From Kineosporia babensis (GTDB lineage: Bacteria > Actinomycetota > Actinomycetes > Actinomycetales > Kineosporiaceae): a stretch of 36,882 bases of DNA. Made by a program: the position numbers and the translations under genes. The notes below the pieces were generated by a model, which was not told the DNA's origin, ran no database searches, and saw only the letters and a list, made by a program, of their open reading frames with translations. The DNA lies in assembly GCF_021129305.1 (NCBI RefSeq), contig NZ_JAJOMB010000040.1, positions 1 through 36,882 of the forward strand, in the 5' to 3' direction. This document shows positions 1 to 9,865 of this stretch, in pieces. Numbering within the stretch: the first letter of the stretch is position 1; the number at the start of each line of letters is the position of its first letter.

Positions 1-147
1 GGTTGTGCGACTCATACGGCCGATCAAGACGTCAGCAGGGGTGCCCGATCGGAGTGGTTGAGGGATCGACGCACCCCTGTAGGCCATCTTGTCGGTGCTC
101 AGCATTAGCGTGCATCACACGGTGTAGGTGAGAGGAGAACGCGGGTC

Positions 148-3100
148 GTGGGCGGTGCGGGCAACAAGGAGATCCGGCGTGTTCTGGACGTCGTGGCCGA
201 ACAGAATGAGCGGGTCCTAGCGTCATACGCGGCCGACCCAGGGCTGATCGAGGAACATGCCAACGGCGAGCGGCGGATTGCCCAGGGCGGTTACGGCGAC
301 CGCCAGATTTTCGAGTTGGTGCAGAACGGCGCCGACGAGCTGCGCAATACCCAGCTGGGCGCCATTCACGTCGTCCTGACACCACAGAATCTTTACTGCG
401 CCAACGAGGGAGACCCGGTCACCCCCGAGGGGGCGGAGTCCATTCTCCGGCTGAGCGTCTCGCGGAAACGGGGCGGGCAGATCGGCCGCTTCGGGGTGGG
501 CGTCAAGTCCGTTCTCACGGTGACCGACGCTCCCCAGTTCTTCAGCAAGGACGCGGAGGGTTCGTTCGGTTTCGGCTTTCACCGGGCCTGGTCGCGGGAG
601 ACGATCCTGCAGATTGCCCCCGACGCGAACGAGATGCCGGTCCTGCGTATGGCGCAGATTCTCGACGTCGACGCCCGGCGGGCTCAGGACCCGGTCCTGA
701 ACGAGTTGATGTCCTGGGCCACCACGGTGGTGCGTCTGCCGCTCAAAGCGGAGGCCGTGGCCCGCCTCGCCCTCGACCTAAGGCAGTTCCCGGCGGAGTT
801 CCTGCTCTTCTCCCCTCACGTGGGATCGGTCGTCCTTGAGGACCGCAGTGGGCGCGCACCGGTGACCCGCCAGATCGATCAGAAGGTCAGCGGTGTCACG
901 ACGGATCTGCAGGAAGAGCAGGCCAACGGCGACGACACGACGCACCGCTGGAAGGTCTTCCGCCACCGGCACCGTCCCAGTCCTGATGCCATGAAGGCGG
1001 CCGGCGAGCTGCACAACCGCAACGAGGTGGAGATCGCTTGGGCCGTTCCGGCGGCACGCAGCAGAACCCGCGGTGTCTTCTGGTCCTACTTCCCCACCAA
1101 GTTCGCCACCACTCTGCGTGGAATCCTCAACGCCCCGTGGAAGACCTCGGAGGACCGTCAGGCCATCTTCGACGGCAATGCCTTCAACGAGGAGTTGCTG
1201 CAGGCTGCAGCTGATCTGGTCGTGAGTTCTCTGCCCATGCTGGCGACCGACGAGGACCCCGGTCTCTACCTGGACTACCTGCCTGGTCGTGGCCGCGAAG
1301 CGCCCCAGTTCGCCGACGAGCGGTTGACGGCCGCCATCTATGCGCGAGCGGCCCACGAACCGTCAGTGATCGACCAGGACGGCCGCTTCCGGCTGCCGGC
1401 AGAACTGCGCCAACCGCCGAAAGACCTCCTGGACGAGTATCTGAAGGCCTGGGCCGCCTACCCGGACCGTCCCCGGGACTGGACTCACCCACTTACCGAG
1501 GCGACGGACCGGCGCGCTCGGGTGACCCTGATCATGAGTCGTGCGGGCCGGGAACCTGCGACTGTCACCGAATGGCTGGAGGCCCTGGTCGCCGACGAAA
1601 ACCCCGCTTCCTCGAGCGTGGCCGTCCAGATGGTGGCGCGCATGGTGAGCACCAGCAGTCCGTTGGCCGCCGAGGCGGTGCAGGCCAAGATCGTCCTGAC
1701 CCACAGCCACGGCCTGGTCCGTCCGGTGCGAGGCAAGGTCTTCCGTCGGCAGGGCATCAGCGACGCCCTCGCCGAGGACCTGGTGTACGTGCACGACGAG
1801 ATCGCTCAGGCCTTCGGCTTGGGAAGTGCGCTGGATCTGCTGGGTATCAGGGAGGCCGACGGAGCCGGGCGCCTCGCGGCCCTGCTCGATCAGGGCACCG
1901 CGGGCTGGAGCGACGAACAGTGGGAAGCCTTCTGGAGCTTGACCCGGTCCGTAGGGGTCGAACAGCTTCAATCCTTGCTCGGACGGATCCCCTCGCCCGC
2001 GCGTGCCCGATTCAAGGTCGCCACATTGGCGGGAACGTTCCGCGAGATCGGGCAGTGTCTGCTGCCGGGAGTTGTCGTCCCAGGCTCCGGTGGCCCCGAT
2101 GCCGCGTTAACCATCGACATCAAGCACCACGTGGCCGATCGTCACGTACTCGGGCTCCTGGGTGCCTTGGCCGGGCCCGTCGATGCGCAGACACCGGACG
2201 AGGAGCCCTGGTTCGAGGACTATCGCGAGTACGCGTGGAAGGCCTACGTGGCCGGCCTCGATGCTCATGAGGCCCGGCCCCAGGTGAGCACGATGCAGGT
2301 GGAAGGGGCTGCACCGGCGGGACCGTTGCACTTCCTGACCAGCCTCTCGCCCGAGGGCCGAGCAGCCTTCCTGCGAGCGCTGCCGGAGCGCGGGCTGATC
2401 GCGCGATGGAAACGTCAGGTGGGTCGTCAGAAGGGCACGGCTGCTCCCCTGCCCTCACCGCTGGTCTGGATGGCGCGTCGGCACGGGTATCTCAAGACGG
2501 AGGAAGGGGTCCTGCGGGTGCGCGACTGTGTGTCGCCGGCTCTTTCCCGGCACTCGGCCATGCTGCCGGTCGCCGACGTCCCGACCCCGGTGGCAGAGGT
2601 TCTCTCGCTTCCGGCGCGTCTGGAGGACGTGCCTGCGCGAGTGTGGGAACACCTGCTGCGCAGAGCTGTCACCAGCACCGACGATGCTTTCGTGGGGCAG
2701 GCCTACGCGCTGACCCTGACCGGCTCTACGTACTGGCCCGAAGGTGTGGCGACCCGTTGCCGCGTCGGTGAGGACTGGAGCGACCAGTTCCCGGACGATG
2801 AGATCACGGTCACCAGCGACGCCGGTGAGTACGAGGAGTTGCGGGCCGAACGCCTGCCAGCGCTCCTGGCCCCCGACTCCGACAGCGCGGCCCGGATGAT
2901 CGAGGCCTGGGGCATGCGTAGCGCGGCTTCGGTGATCGAGAAGCGGATCCAGGCGGTGGACGAGTCCGATCCGGTCCCGATCCTGGAGATCTTCCCCTAC
3001 CTGCAGATGAAGGGATCCCTCGTCGGACGCCGAACGCTGGTGAAGTGCGAGGCCCTGCAGGAGATCAAGCGCACACCGAACGGGGAACGCTCCGAGGATC

Positions 3101-4812
3101 GCCCCTACGTCGTGCAGGGCGAGGTCGTTCGCGTCCTGAAGCCCGCGGACGACGATCATCTCCTGCAGCAGTTGGACGCCGCTCTGGGCCTGGGGCTCGG
3201 CGACAGTGGTCGTCGTACCGTGCTGGAGCGCAAGGCCCGCCAGGCCCAGTCGGACGTCAAACGTCGTGCCATGCGCGCGGAGTCACGGGAGGAGAAGATC
3301 CTTGAACTGGTCGGCGAGGAAGGACTGAAGGCTGGCCTCCCCGGCGGCCTCCTGGAATCTCACGAGCGCCGTGCAGGACGTAAGGCTCGACCGGCCGAGG
3401 TCGCCAAGCTGTCCCTGGACGCACACGGGGACGGGCTGCTCAGCCGTCACAAGAAGGAGATCGTCCAGCGCATGGGCGATGCCCCGCGCTCGTTCACCGG
3501 CCAGACCAACACCCGTCGCTTCGTGGCGGAGCTGGGACTGCCCGAGTCGTTCGCGGGCCTCGAACCACCAAAGGTGCCTGACTTCGAGGAGGTGGAAGGA
3601 CCGACGGCCTATCCCCGCCTGTACGAATACCAGGAGCTGATCGCTCAGGAGATGGCTGAGGTCCTCACCCGTAACACCCCGAGCCGGGCCATGCTGCGGT
3701 TGCCGACCGGCGCCGGCAAGACCCGCGTCGCGGTCGAGGCCGCGATCCGGGTGGCGAAACAGGAACCCCTCAGAGGGCCGATCCTGTGGATCGCCGAGTC
3801 CGAGGAATTGTGCGAACAGGCCGTGGAGAGCTGGAAGTTCGTCTGGTCCAAGGTGGGACCGCCCGAGAAACTGTCCATCGCTCGACTCTGGGGTGGGCGG
3901 GACGCCTCGCGGGTCGAGCTGAACCCCCACCTCGTCGTGGCCACCGACGCCCAGTTGGTGCGACGCCTCGAGCAGCCCGGTTACCAGTGGCTCCAGCATC
4001 CCGCTTTCGTGATTGTCGACGAGGCGCACCGGGCGATCTCGCGCACCTACACCTCAATCCTCGAGATGCTGGGAATCAGTCACCGCCACACAGCCCGGCC
4101 CCTCATCGGGCTCAGTGCCACTCCTTACCGGACGAACGACGACGAGTCCGACCCGCTACGCAAGCGTTTCGGAGATCGTCTCCTGGGTAAGGACGTCTTC
4201 GGCGGGAAGGATCCCTACGAAGCGCTGCGGGAGCAGGGCATCTTGGCGGATGTCGAGCACCGGCAGATCCGCGGTGGGACCGTAAGCCTTTCGGCCGAGC
4301 AGCTAGATCAGGCCGACACCTTCGAGATTCTGCCGGCGGAGGTCGAACGACAGCTGGGCCGTGACCAGGACCGTAACGACGCACTGATCAAGGAGATCAA
4401 GGGCCTGGACAAGGACTGGCAGATCCTGGTCTTCGCCACCTCGGTCGATCATGCCCGCTACTTGGCTGCGGAGTTGAACGGCCTCGGTATCGCCTCGGGT
4501 GTGATCGACAGCTTCACTCCGGACGGCCAGCGGCGACAGCGCATCGACGACTACCGCAAGCGACGCATCCGGGTCCTGACGAACTACGGCGTCCTGGCTC
4601 AGGGATTCGACGCTCCGGCCACCCGTGCGGTCGTGATCGCCCGACCGACTTACAGCCCGATCCGGTACCAGCAGATGATCGGTCGAGGTCTGCGCGGCCC
4701 ACGCAACGGAGGCGAGAAGGAATGCCTGATCCTCGATGTGAAGGACAACATCGAGAACTTCGGCAAAGAACTGGCCTTCAGCCAGTTCGACCACCTGTGG
4801 GGGAACAAGTGA
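148..4812 (+). CDS. GHKL (sacsin/HSP90-like) ATPase fused to SF2 DEAH helicase, copy A
   Basis: A 1554-aa two-engine protein. The N-terminus has an HSP90/sacsin-type ATP pocket: N-box ELVQNGAD near residue 55 (catalytic Glu and Asn kept), an ANEG turn near 83 where HSP90 has DxGxG, and a glycine loop GRFGVGVKS near 112. The middle 1000 residues are unassigned. The C-terminus is an SF2 helicase: Walker A PTGAGKT near 1186, DEAH near 1290, SATPYR near 1322 and motif VI QMIGRGLRG near 1509. The GTG start at 148 has an AGGAG-type ribosome site about 10 bases upstream. The stop overlaps the next gene's start (GTGA), so the two are translationally coupled. A paralogue of the same architecture lies four genes downstream. 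By analogy with neighbouring DISARM-like genes it is likely a DNA-acting anti-phage motor; that role is inference. Confidence 0.85.
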   Translation: MGGAGNKEIRRVLDVVAEQNERVLASYAADPGLIEEHANGERRIAQGGYGDRQIFELVQNGADELRNTQLGAIHVVLTPQNLYCANEGDPVTPEGAESILRLSVSRKRGGQIGRFGVGVKSVLTVTDAPQFFSKDAEGSFGFGFHRAWSRETILQIAPDANEMPVLRMAQILDVDARRAQDPVLNELMSWATTVVRLPLKAEAVARLALDLRQFPAEFLLFSPHVGSVVLEDRSGRAPVTRQIDQKVSGVTTDLQEEQANGDDTTHRWKVFRHRHRPSPDAMKAAGELHNRNEVEIAWAVPAARSRTRGVFWSYFPTKFATTLRGILNAPWKTSEDRQAIFDGNAFNEELLQAAADLVVSSLPMLATDEDPGLYLDYLPGRGREAPQFADERLTAAIYARAAHEPSVIDQDGRFRLPAELRQPPKDLLDEYLKAWAAYPDRPRDWTHPLTEATDRRARVTLIMSRAGREPATVTEWLEALVADENPASSSVAVQMVARMVSTSSPLAAEAVQAKIVLTHSHGLVRPVRGKVFRRQGISDALAEDLVYVHDEIAQAFGLGSALDLLGIREADGAGRLAALLDQGTAGWSDEQWEAFWSLTRSVGVEQLQSLLGRIPSPARARFKVATLAGTFREIGQCLLPGVVVPGSGGPDAALTIDIKHHVADRHVLGLLGALAGPVDAQTPDEEPWFEDYREYAWKAYVAGLDAHEARPQVSTMQVEGAAPAGPLHFLTSLSPEGRAAFLRALPERGLIARWKRQVGRQKGTAAPLPSPLVWMARRHGYLKTEEGVLRVRDCVSPALSRHSAMLPVADVPTPVAEVLSLPARLEDVPARVWEHLLRRAVTSTDDAFVGQAYALTLTGSTYWPEGVATRCRVGEDWSDQFPDDEITVTSDAGEYEELRAERLPALLAPDSDSAARMIEAWGMRSAASVIEKRIQAVDESDPVPILEIFPYLQMKGSLVGRRTLVKCEALQEIKRTPNGERSEDRPYVVQGEVVRVLKPADDDHLLQQLDAALGLGLGDSGRRTVLERKARQAQSDVKRRAMRAESREEKILELVGEEGLKAGLPGGLLESHERRAGRKARPAEVAKLSLDAHGDGLLSRHKKEIVQRMGDAPRSFTGQTNTRRFVAELGLPESFAGLEPPKVPDFEEVEGPTAYPRLYEYQELIAQEMAEVLTRNTPSRAMLRLPTGAGKTRVAVEAAIRVAKQEPLRGPILWIAESEELCEQAVESWKFVWSKVGPPEKLSIARLWGGRDASRVELNPHLVVATDAQLVRRLEQPGYQWLQHPAFVIVDEAHRAISRTYTSILEMLGISHRHTARPLIGLSATPYRTNDDESDPLRKRFGDRLLGKDVFGGKDPYEALREQGILADVEHRQIRGGTVSLSAEQLDQADTFEILPAEVERQLGRDQDRNDALIKEIKGLDKDWQILVFATSVDHARYLAAELNGLGIASGVIDSFTPDGQRRQRIDDYRKRRIRVLTNYGVLAQGFDAPATRAVVIARPTYSPIRYQQMIGRGLRGPRNGGEKECLILDVKDNIENFGKELAFSQFDHLWGNK

Positions 4813-6641
4813 CCGGTCACGGCGAGCAGGTCGACCTCACCGCCGAACAGACGAAGGTCGTGCAGCTACCGGCAGACGCACTGGCCGTGGTCACGGCGTG
4901 CGCGGGCGCCGGCAAGACGACGACGCTGGCCCGGCGGGTCGAGTGGCTGATCTCAGAACTGGACGTCTCACCGGGAAACATCCTGGTGCTGAGCTTCTCC
5001 CGGGCAGCAGTGGCCCGGCTGCAGAAGGCCTTCATCGGCCAGGAACGTCCGCCCCGGGCCAAGACGTTCGACAGCTGGGCCCTCGAACTGCTGGTCAACG
5101 TCGCTCCCGAGGGCGCTTGGGCCTCGTCCTCCTTCGAGGAGCGGATCACCCAGGCCACCCAGCTGATCAGCTCCGGCGAGGCGGACGACTACCTGTCCGA
5201 GATCCAGCACGTCCTCGTCGACGAGACCCAGGACCTCGTCGGCGCCCGCCGTGCTCTGGTGGAGTCGCTGTTGCACCGCATGGAGCTGGGTTTCACCGTG
5301 GTGGGTGACCTGGCCCAGTCCATATATGGCTTTCAGACCGAGCTCGCCCTGCGCGCGTCAGAGACCGGAGCCTTCCTGCGTGGCCTGCGCCAAGAGTTCG
5401 GGAGCGGCCTGCTCGAGTTGGAGCTCAGCGACAACTTCCGGGCCAGAACCACGGTCGCCAAAGCGGCGCTGCCCCTCGCACCGCAGTTGCTCTCGATGGC
5501 TGAGGGACGATCCTCGCTCACCCCGTCCCGGCTGTATGCAGACCTGCGCGACGTACTCCTGGATCGACTCGCGATCGAGTCGCTGAACGAACCGATGCTG
5601 GCGGACCTGCTGCGTCAGACGCCGGACTGCGCGGTTCTGACCAGGACGAACGGGCAGGCGCTGCAGGTCGCCGATGCTCTGCATGAGCAAGGCGTACCCC
5701 ATCAGTTGCGTGGCGACTTCCGGGACCGGGCCGTCCCGGCCTGGATCGCTCGGTTGTTCCGTTCCGGTGTCCGGGTCCTCACCCGCGAGGCCTTCGACGA
5801 TCTTGCCCCGCAGGCCGACGTAGAAACCGCGTGGCGGCTTCTGCTGCGGGCCGCGCCGGCCTCCGGTCGACGCAGCCTCGACCTGTCCAGACTCTCCGAG
5901 CTCATCGCCCAGCAACGTCTTCCGGACGAGCTGCGGGAGGACCCGGATGCCCAAGGCGTGGTCATCTCGACCATGCACCGCGCCAAGGGCCTGGAGTTCA
6001 ACCTGGTCATCGTGACGGACCCGGGAGCGGCACAGCCGGATCGACCGGACTGGGATCCTGCCGAGGAAGCCCGTCTTCTTTACGTCGGTCTGACTCGGGC
6101 CCGTGAGAACATCCTGCGTCTGGCGCTGCGTAAGCCCGGCTGGGACTTCGCGGTCAGGCAGGCACCCGGCACGAACCGATGGGGCAGAACCGGCAGGCAG
6201 AAATACTTTCGGACCGGCCTTCAGATCGGACCGGGTGACGTACATGTCGAGGACCCGGCAGGTACGTATTTGCTCGACGGCTCTGCCTCGGCTCTGCAGG
6301 AATACCTCGAGCACGAGGTGGCAGCTGGCGATGAGGTGGACCTGGACATCGTCGGGCTCGAACCGATGGGAGGGCCGGTCTACTCAATCACCCACCGTGG
6401 CCAGGGCATCGGGGTTACGTCCGAGCAGTTCGGGCGGGATATGACCCGATGGTTGGGGCTCGGCAAACGCGTTCCACGAGCCCTTCGCTGCGTGCGTATC
6501 GCCCAGGTGGAAAGCGTTGCCGGACGAGAGGCCGCCGGAAACCGAGCCGGCCTCGAAACATCGGGAATCTGGCTGGCGCCACGCCTGACCGGTCTGGCGC
6601 GCTTCACGTTCGACAAGTCCGAGGAGGACGACCGTGGCTGA
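4809..6641 (+). CDS. UvrD/Rep-type SF1 helicase, compact
   Basis: A 610-aa superfamily 1 DNA helicase. Visible motifs in order: Q-motif LTAEQTKVV, Walker A ACAGAGKTTT, motif Ia LSFSRAAVARL, motif II VLVDETQDL, motif III VVGDLAQSIYGFQ, motif IV LSDNFRA, motif V STMHRAKGLEF and motif VI LYVGLTRARENI. It is shorter than UvrD or PcrA (about 720 aa) and ends in about 150 residues after motif VI with no recognised domain and no nuclease motif seen. The frame is open upstream of 4809, but the GTG at 4809 overlapping the previous stop is preferred because it starts just before the Q-motif. The last eight bases overlap the DrmA-like gene. It probably unwinds or translocates on DNA as part of the same defence complex (inference from coupling). 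Confidence 0.88.
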   Translation: MTGHGEQVDLTAEQTKVVQLPADALAVVTACAGAGKTTTLARRVEWLISELDVSPGNILVLSFSRAAVARLQKAFIGQERPPRAKTFDSWALELLVNVAPEGAWASSSFEERITQATQLISSGEADDYLSEIQHVLVDETQDLVGARRALVESLLHRMELGFTVVGDLAQSIYGFQTELALRASETGAFLRGLRQEFGSGLLELELSDNFRARTTVAKAALPLAPQLLSMAEGRSSLTPSRLYADLRDVLLDRLAIESLNEPMLADLLRQTPDCAVLTRTNGQALQVADALHEQGVPHQLRGDFRDRAVPAWIARLFRSGVRVLTREAFDDLAPQADVETAWRLLLRAAPASGRRSLDLSRLSELIAQQRLPDELREDPDAQGVVISTMHRAKGLEFNLVIVTDPGAAQPDRPDWDPAEEARLLYVGLTRARENILRLALRKPGWDFAVRQAPGTNRWGRTGRQKYFRTGLQIGPGDVHVEDPAGTYLLDGSASALQEYLEHEVAAGDEVDLDIVGLEPMGGPVYSITHRGQGIGVTSEQFGRDMTRWLGLGKRVPRALRCVRIAQVESVAGREAAGNRAGLETSGIWLAPRLTGLARFTFDKSEEDDRG

Positions 6642-9600
6642 TCACGGCGAGCACTATCGCTTCCGCGCCCAGCTGGCCCAGCGGGTGACCGAGGACCTGG
6701 TCGGACCGGCCGGCGGCGAGTACGAAGAGATCGAGGAGGAACCCGCCAACGCCTACGTCGTCGGTGTCCTGCACCCGCAGGCCGACCTGGGCCAGGGCAT
6801 CAAGAACGCGGTCCAGGACTTCGACGAGACCGCTGGCGACGAGGCACGCGACGATGTCGTCGACGACGCGGTCCCTCTGGCCAACCGGGTTCTCCCCTCG
6901 GCGCTGGGCCTGACGTTCGCGGTCGATCTGGCCAAGGCAACCCGTGTCCTTCTCACGGTGAGCTCAGGACGCTACGAGGCCGTGAACAGCAAGGGTGAGC
7001 CGGTGGAGCCTCGACGCGCCGAGCGTAGGACCATCGAGACCTCGCAGTACCGCTGGCGCAGGCGTCCGTGGACCCCGGAGGCGTTTGCAGTCGATGTCTC
7101 GACACCGGGTGACCAGCCTTTTCCGTTCCCCGACGTGGACGCCGAGGTCCGGGTCCGGTGCCGTCCGGCACTGGACGGGATCGTCTCGGTCACCGTCTCA
7201 CTCATCAACCGGGCGAAGGTCGCCCGTGACGTCCTCATGGACGGTTCCTGCCTCTTCCAGCCTCAGATCGTGATCACGGTCGAGGGTGGCGCCCCGGCGC
7301 TGGCCGAGCGTCCACGGGTCGCCGCCACCGACGACGAGACGCGGCGCAGTGACATGTTCTACCGGCACGCACCACTTTTCGCTGTCGGTCACGCCTGCGC
7401 CGCTCGGTGGACCTGGGATCCCCCGGCGCCGGGTAAGGCAGGTGTCGGGGGAACTGCGCACTGCGCCGAGGTCTCCACAGCTCTCGTGCCGCTGCACGAA
7501 CTGATGCTGACCGACGCCAACCCCGCGGTCGACGTCCCCCGGATGCAATGGCTCGCTCGGGCCGAGAAGTCCGAGGTCCTGAACGCGCTCACCTCTCTGG
7601 TCGCCGGCTACCGCACCTGGATCGATGGAGACCTCACGGCCCAGCAACGCGACCTGGTGGGCTCTCGTTTCGCCCAGGTCGCACAGGAGCAGGTCGATGC
7701 CTGCCGGGAGACCTTGGCCCGGATGGAGACCGGCATCCAGATCCTCGGGGACGAGACCCGCCCCGAGATCTGGCAGGCCTTCCGTCTGAGTAACCAGGTC
7801 ATGGCCGAGCAACGGGCCCGGACCGTCTGGATCCGTGACGGCGGCGAAGGTCAACCTGACCTTTCCGCCCCACGCTGGCGGGCCTTCCAGATCGGCTTCT
7901 TCCTGCTGTGCCTGCGGGGCATCGTCGAACCGGAACACGAGGACCGCGAGATCGCCGACGTACTGTGGTTCCCGACCGGCGGTGGTAAGACCGAGGCCTA
8001 CCTGGGTTTGGTCGCCTTCACAACATTCCTGCGAAGGATCCGGGCATCTCGCCGTGGACAACCCCAGACCGGGGGCGGGGTCACCGTCCTAATGCGGTAC
8101 ACGCTCAGACTGCTGACCCTGCAGCAGTTCGAGCGAGCAGCAGCACTGATCTGCGCCATGGAGGACGTCCGTCGCCGAGAAACCTCATCTCTGGGCGAGG
8201 AGGAGATGTCGATCGGTATGTGGGTGGGGAAGGCCGCCACCCCCAATAAGCTCGCGCAGGCCCAGACGAGCCTGGCTGCCCTGGCCGACCGCAAGCAGCT
8301 GACCAAACTCAACCCGGTCCAGTTGCGCACATGCCCCTGGTGCGGTCACGAGATGGACCACACCGACTACCAAGTCATCAGCGAACTGAACCGGCTGTCC
8401 ATCACCTGCCCCAACCCGCGGTGCACGTTCCACGACGGGCTTCCGGTGCACGTCGTGGACGAGACGATCTATGCCGCCAGGCCGACCCTGCTGATCGCCA
8501 CGGCCGACAAGTTCGCCCAGGTCGCCTGGCGCGGAGAAGTCGCGAACCTGTTCAACCGGGCCGGCGCCCCTGAGGGGACACCGCCGCCCGAGTTGGTGAT
8601 CCAGGACGAACTGCACCTGATCTCAGGGCCTCTGGGATCTCTAGCCGGACTCTACGAAGCTGCGGTGGACATCGCGGCCGAGCGCCCCAAGATCGTGGCC
8701 TCGACCGCGACCATCCGTCGTGCCGATGAGCAGGGGCGAGCTCTGTTCGACCGTCGCGTGCGACAGTTCCCACCGGCCGGGCTCGACGCCCGTGATTCCT
8801 GGTTCGCTGTCGAAAGATCCCGCGAGGACAAGGCGACGCGCCTGTATGTCGGGGTGATGACCTCCAGCACGAGCCAGGCGACTCTGCTCATCCGCACCTA
8901 CGCGGCTCTGCTGCACCATGCCAAGGTGCTCGAAGGCCCAGACCGGGTCAGAGACGCCTACTGGACTCTGGTCGGCTACTTCAACAGTCTGCGCCTACTC
9001 TCGGCCGCCGAGCTCCAAGTCAACTCCGACGTCGATGAGCGACTGCAGCAGTTGGCTTTCCGGGACCAGGTCGACATGCGCCTGGTCCAGAACCTGTCCG
9101 AACTGACCAGCCGCAAGGACTCCAGCAAGATCCCAGAGTATCTCAAGGAACTGTTCGAGGAGTACGGCAGCGAGCGCGAGATTGACGTCCTGCTGGCAAC
9201 CAACATGATCTCGGTCGGCGTGGACGTCGAGCGGCTGGGCCTGATGGCCGTGATGGGGCAGCCGCAGGCGACAGCCGAGTACATCCAGGCGACCAGTCGG
9301 GTCGGCCGGCGCGACCCCGGCCTGGTCCTGGTGATGCTGAACTCAAACCGGTCACGTGACCGGTCGCACTACGAGAACTTCGCCGGATACCACTCCGCGC
9401 TCTACCGTCAGGTGGAGTCGACCAGTGTCACCCCGTGGGCCTCCCGAGCACGGGACCGGGCACTGCACGCTGTCCTCGTGGGCCTGCTGCGGCTACGTCA
9501 TCCCGAAGCCCGTCCCAACGCGGCCGCCGCACAGATCGCCGACTTCCTGCCCCAGGCGCAGCAGGTCGTGGACGAGATCGTGGAGCGGGTCAGGACGTCC

Positions 9601-9861
9601 TCGAACCTGAGCCAGGACGAACACATTAAGCAGTTGGCCGATGCGGTCCGCTCAGAGCTGGAGGACTTCCTACAGGACTGGGTTGATCGGGCCGATTCCG
9701 ATCCTTTGGTCTACGAAGCCGGGAACAAGAGCTGGAACGGGAAGCGCGGACCTGCCTTACTGAAGGCGTTCGGCCAGGATGACGACCTGGTCAATGCGCA
9801 GGACACGATGTGGAGCATGCGCGACGTCGACGTCGAGTGCTCCGTTTACCTGGAGCGATGA
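6634..9861 (+). CDS. drmA: DrmA-like DISARM helicase (YprA-related SF2)
   Basis: A 1075-aa SF2 helicase of the DISARM DrmA type. It shows the family's unusual motifs: Walker A WFPTGGGKTEAY near residue 447, motif II as DELHLISGPLG (DELH instead of DEAH) near 658, ASTATIRRA near 689, ISVGVDVERLG near 862 and QATSRVGRRDPG near 888. A CxxC...CxxxxC cluster (CPWCG at 567, CPNPRC about 30 residues on) is a probable zinc site between the helicase motifs. The GTG start at 6634 lies inside the end of the UvrD gene. The DUF1998 partner follows after four bases. In known DISARM systems DrmA pairs with DrmB to engage DNA ends or single-stranded DNA and block phage replication. The family call is firm; membership in a canonical DISARM class is not. 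Confidence 0.88.
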   Translation: MADHGEHYRFRAQLAQRVTEDLVGPAGGEYEEIEEEPANAYVVGVLHPQADLGQGIKNAVQDFDETAGDEARDDVVDDAVPLANRVLPSALGLTFAVDLAKATRVLLTVSSGRYEAVNSKGEPVEPRRAERRTIETSQYRWRRRPWTPEAFAVDVSTPGDQPFPFPDVDAEVRVRCRPALDGIVSVTVSLINRAKVARDVLMDGSCLFQPQIVITVEGGAPALAERPRVAATDDETRRSDMFYRHAPLFAVGHACAARWTWDPPAPGKAGVGGTAHCAEVSTALVPLHELMLTDANPAVDVPRMQWLARAEKSEVLNALTSLVAGYRTWIDGDLTAQQRDLVGSRFAQVAQEQVDACRETLARMETGIQILGDETRPEIWQAFRLSNQVMAEQRARTVWIRDGGEGQPDLSAPRWRAFQIGFFLLCLRGIVEPEHEDREIADVLWFPTGGGKTEAYLGLVAFTTFLRRIRASRRGQPQTGGGVTVLMRYTLRLLTLQQFERAAALICAMEDVRRRETSSLGEEEMSIGMWVGKAATPNKLAQAQTSLAALADRKQLTKLNPVQLRTCPWCGHEMDHTDYQVISELNRLSITCPNPRCTFHDGLPVHVVDETIYAARPTLLIATADKFAQVAWRGEVANLFNRAGAPEGTPPPELVIQDELHLISGPLGSLAGLYEAAVDIAAERPKIVASTATIRRADEQGRALFDRRVRQFPPAGLDARDSWFAVERSREDKATRLYVGVMTSSTSQATLLIRTYAALLHHAKVLEGPDRVRDAYWTLVGYFNSLRLLSAAELQVNSDVDERLQQLAFRDQVDMRLVQNLSELTSRKDSSKIPEYLKELFEEYGSEREIDVLLATNMISVGVDVERLGLMAVMGQPQATAEYIQATSRVGRRDPGLVLVMLNSNRSRDRSHYENFAGYHSALYRQVESTSVTPWASRARDRALHAVLVGLLRLRHPEARPNAAAAQIADFLPQAQQVVDEIVERVRTSSNLSQDEHIKQLADAVRSELEDFLQDWVDRADSDPLVYEAGNKSWNGKRGPALLKAFGQDDDLVNAQDTMWSMRDVDVECSVYLER

Positions 9862-9865
9862 GAAC

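Noticed and set aside
1-147. Clear promoter for the six-gene operon
   Set aside because: TTGTCG and downstream A/T bases near 89-120 are too poor a match to claim; only the ribosome site before 148 is convincing.
1572-2270. Plus-strand 232-codon frame
   Set aside because: Arg/Pro/Gly-rich translation in an alternate frame inside the first GHKL-helicase; typical shadow in high-GC DNA.
5358-6314. Minus-strand 318-codon frame
   Set aside because: Lies wholly opposite the UvrD gene whose helicase motifs are intact; no motif in the antisense translation.
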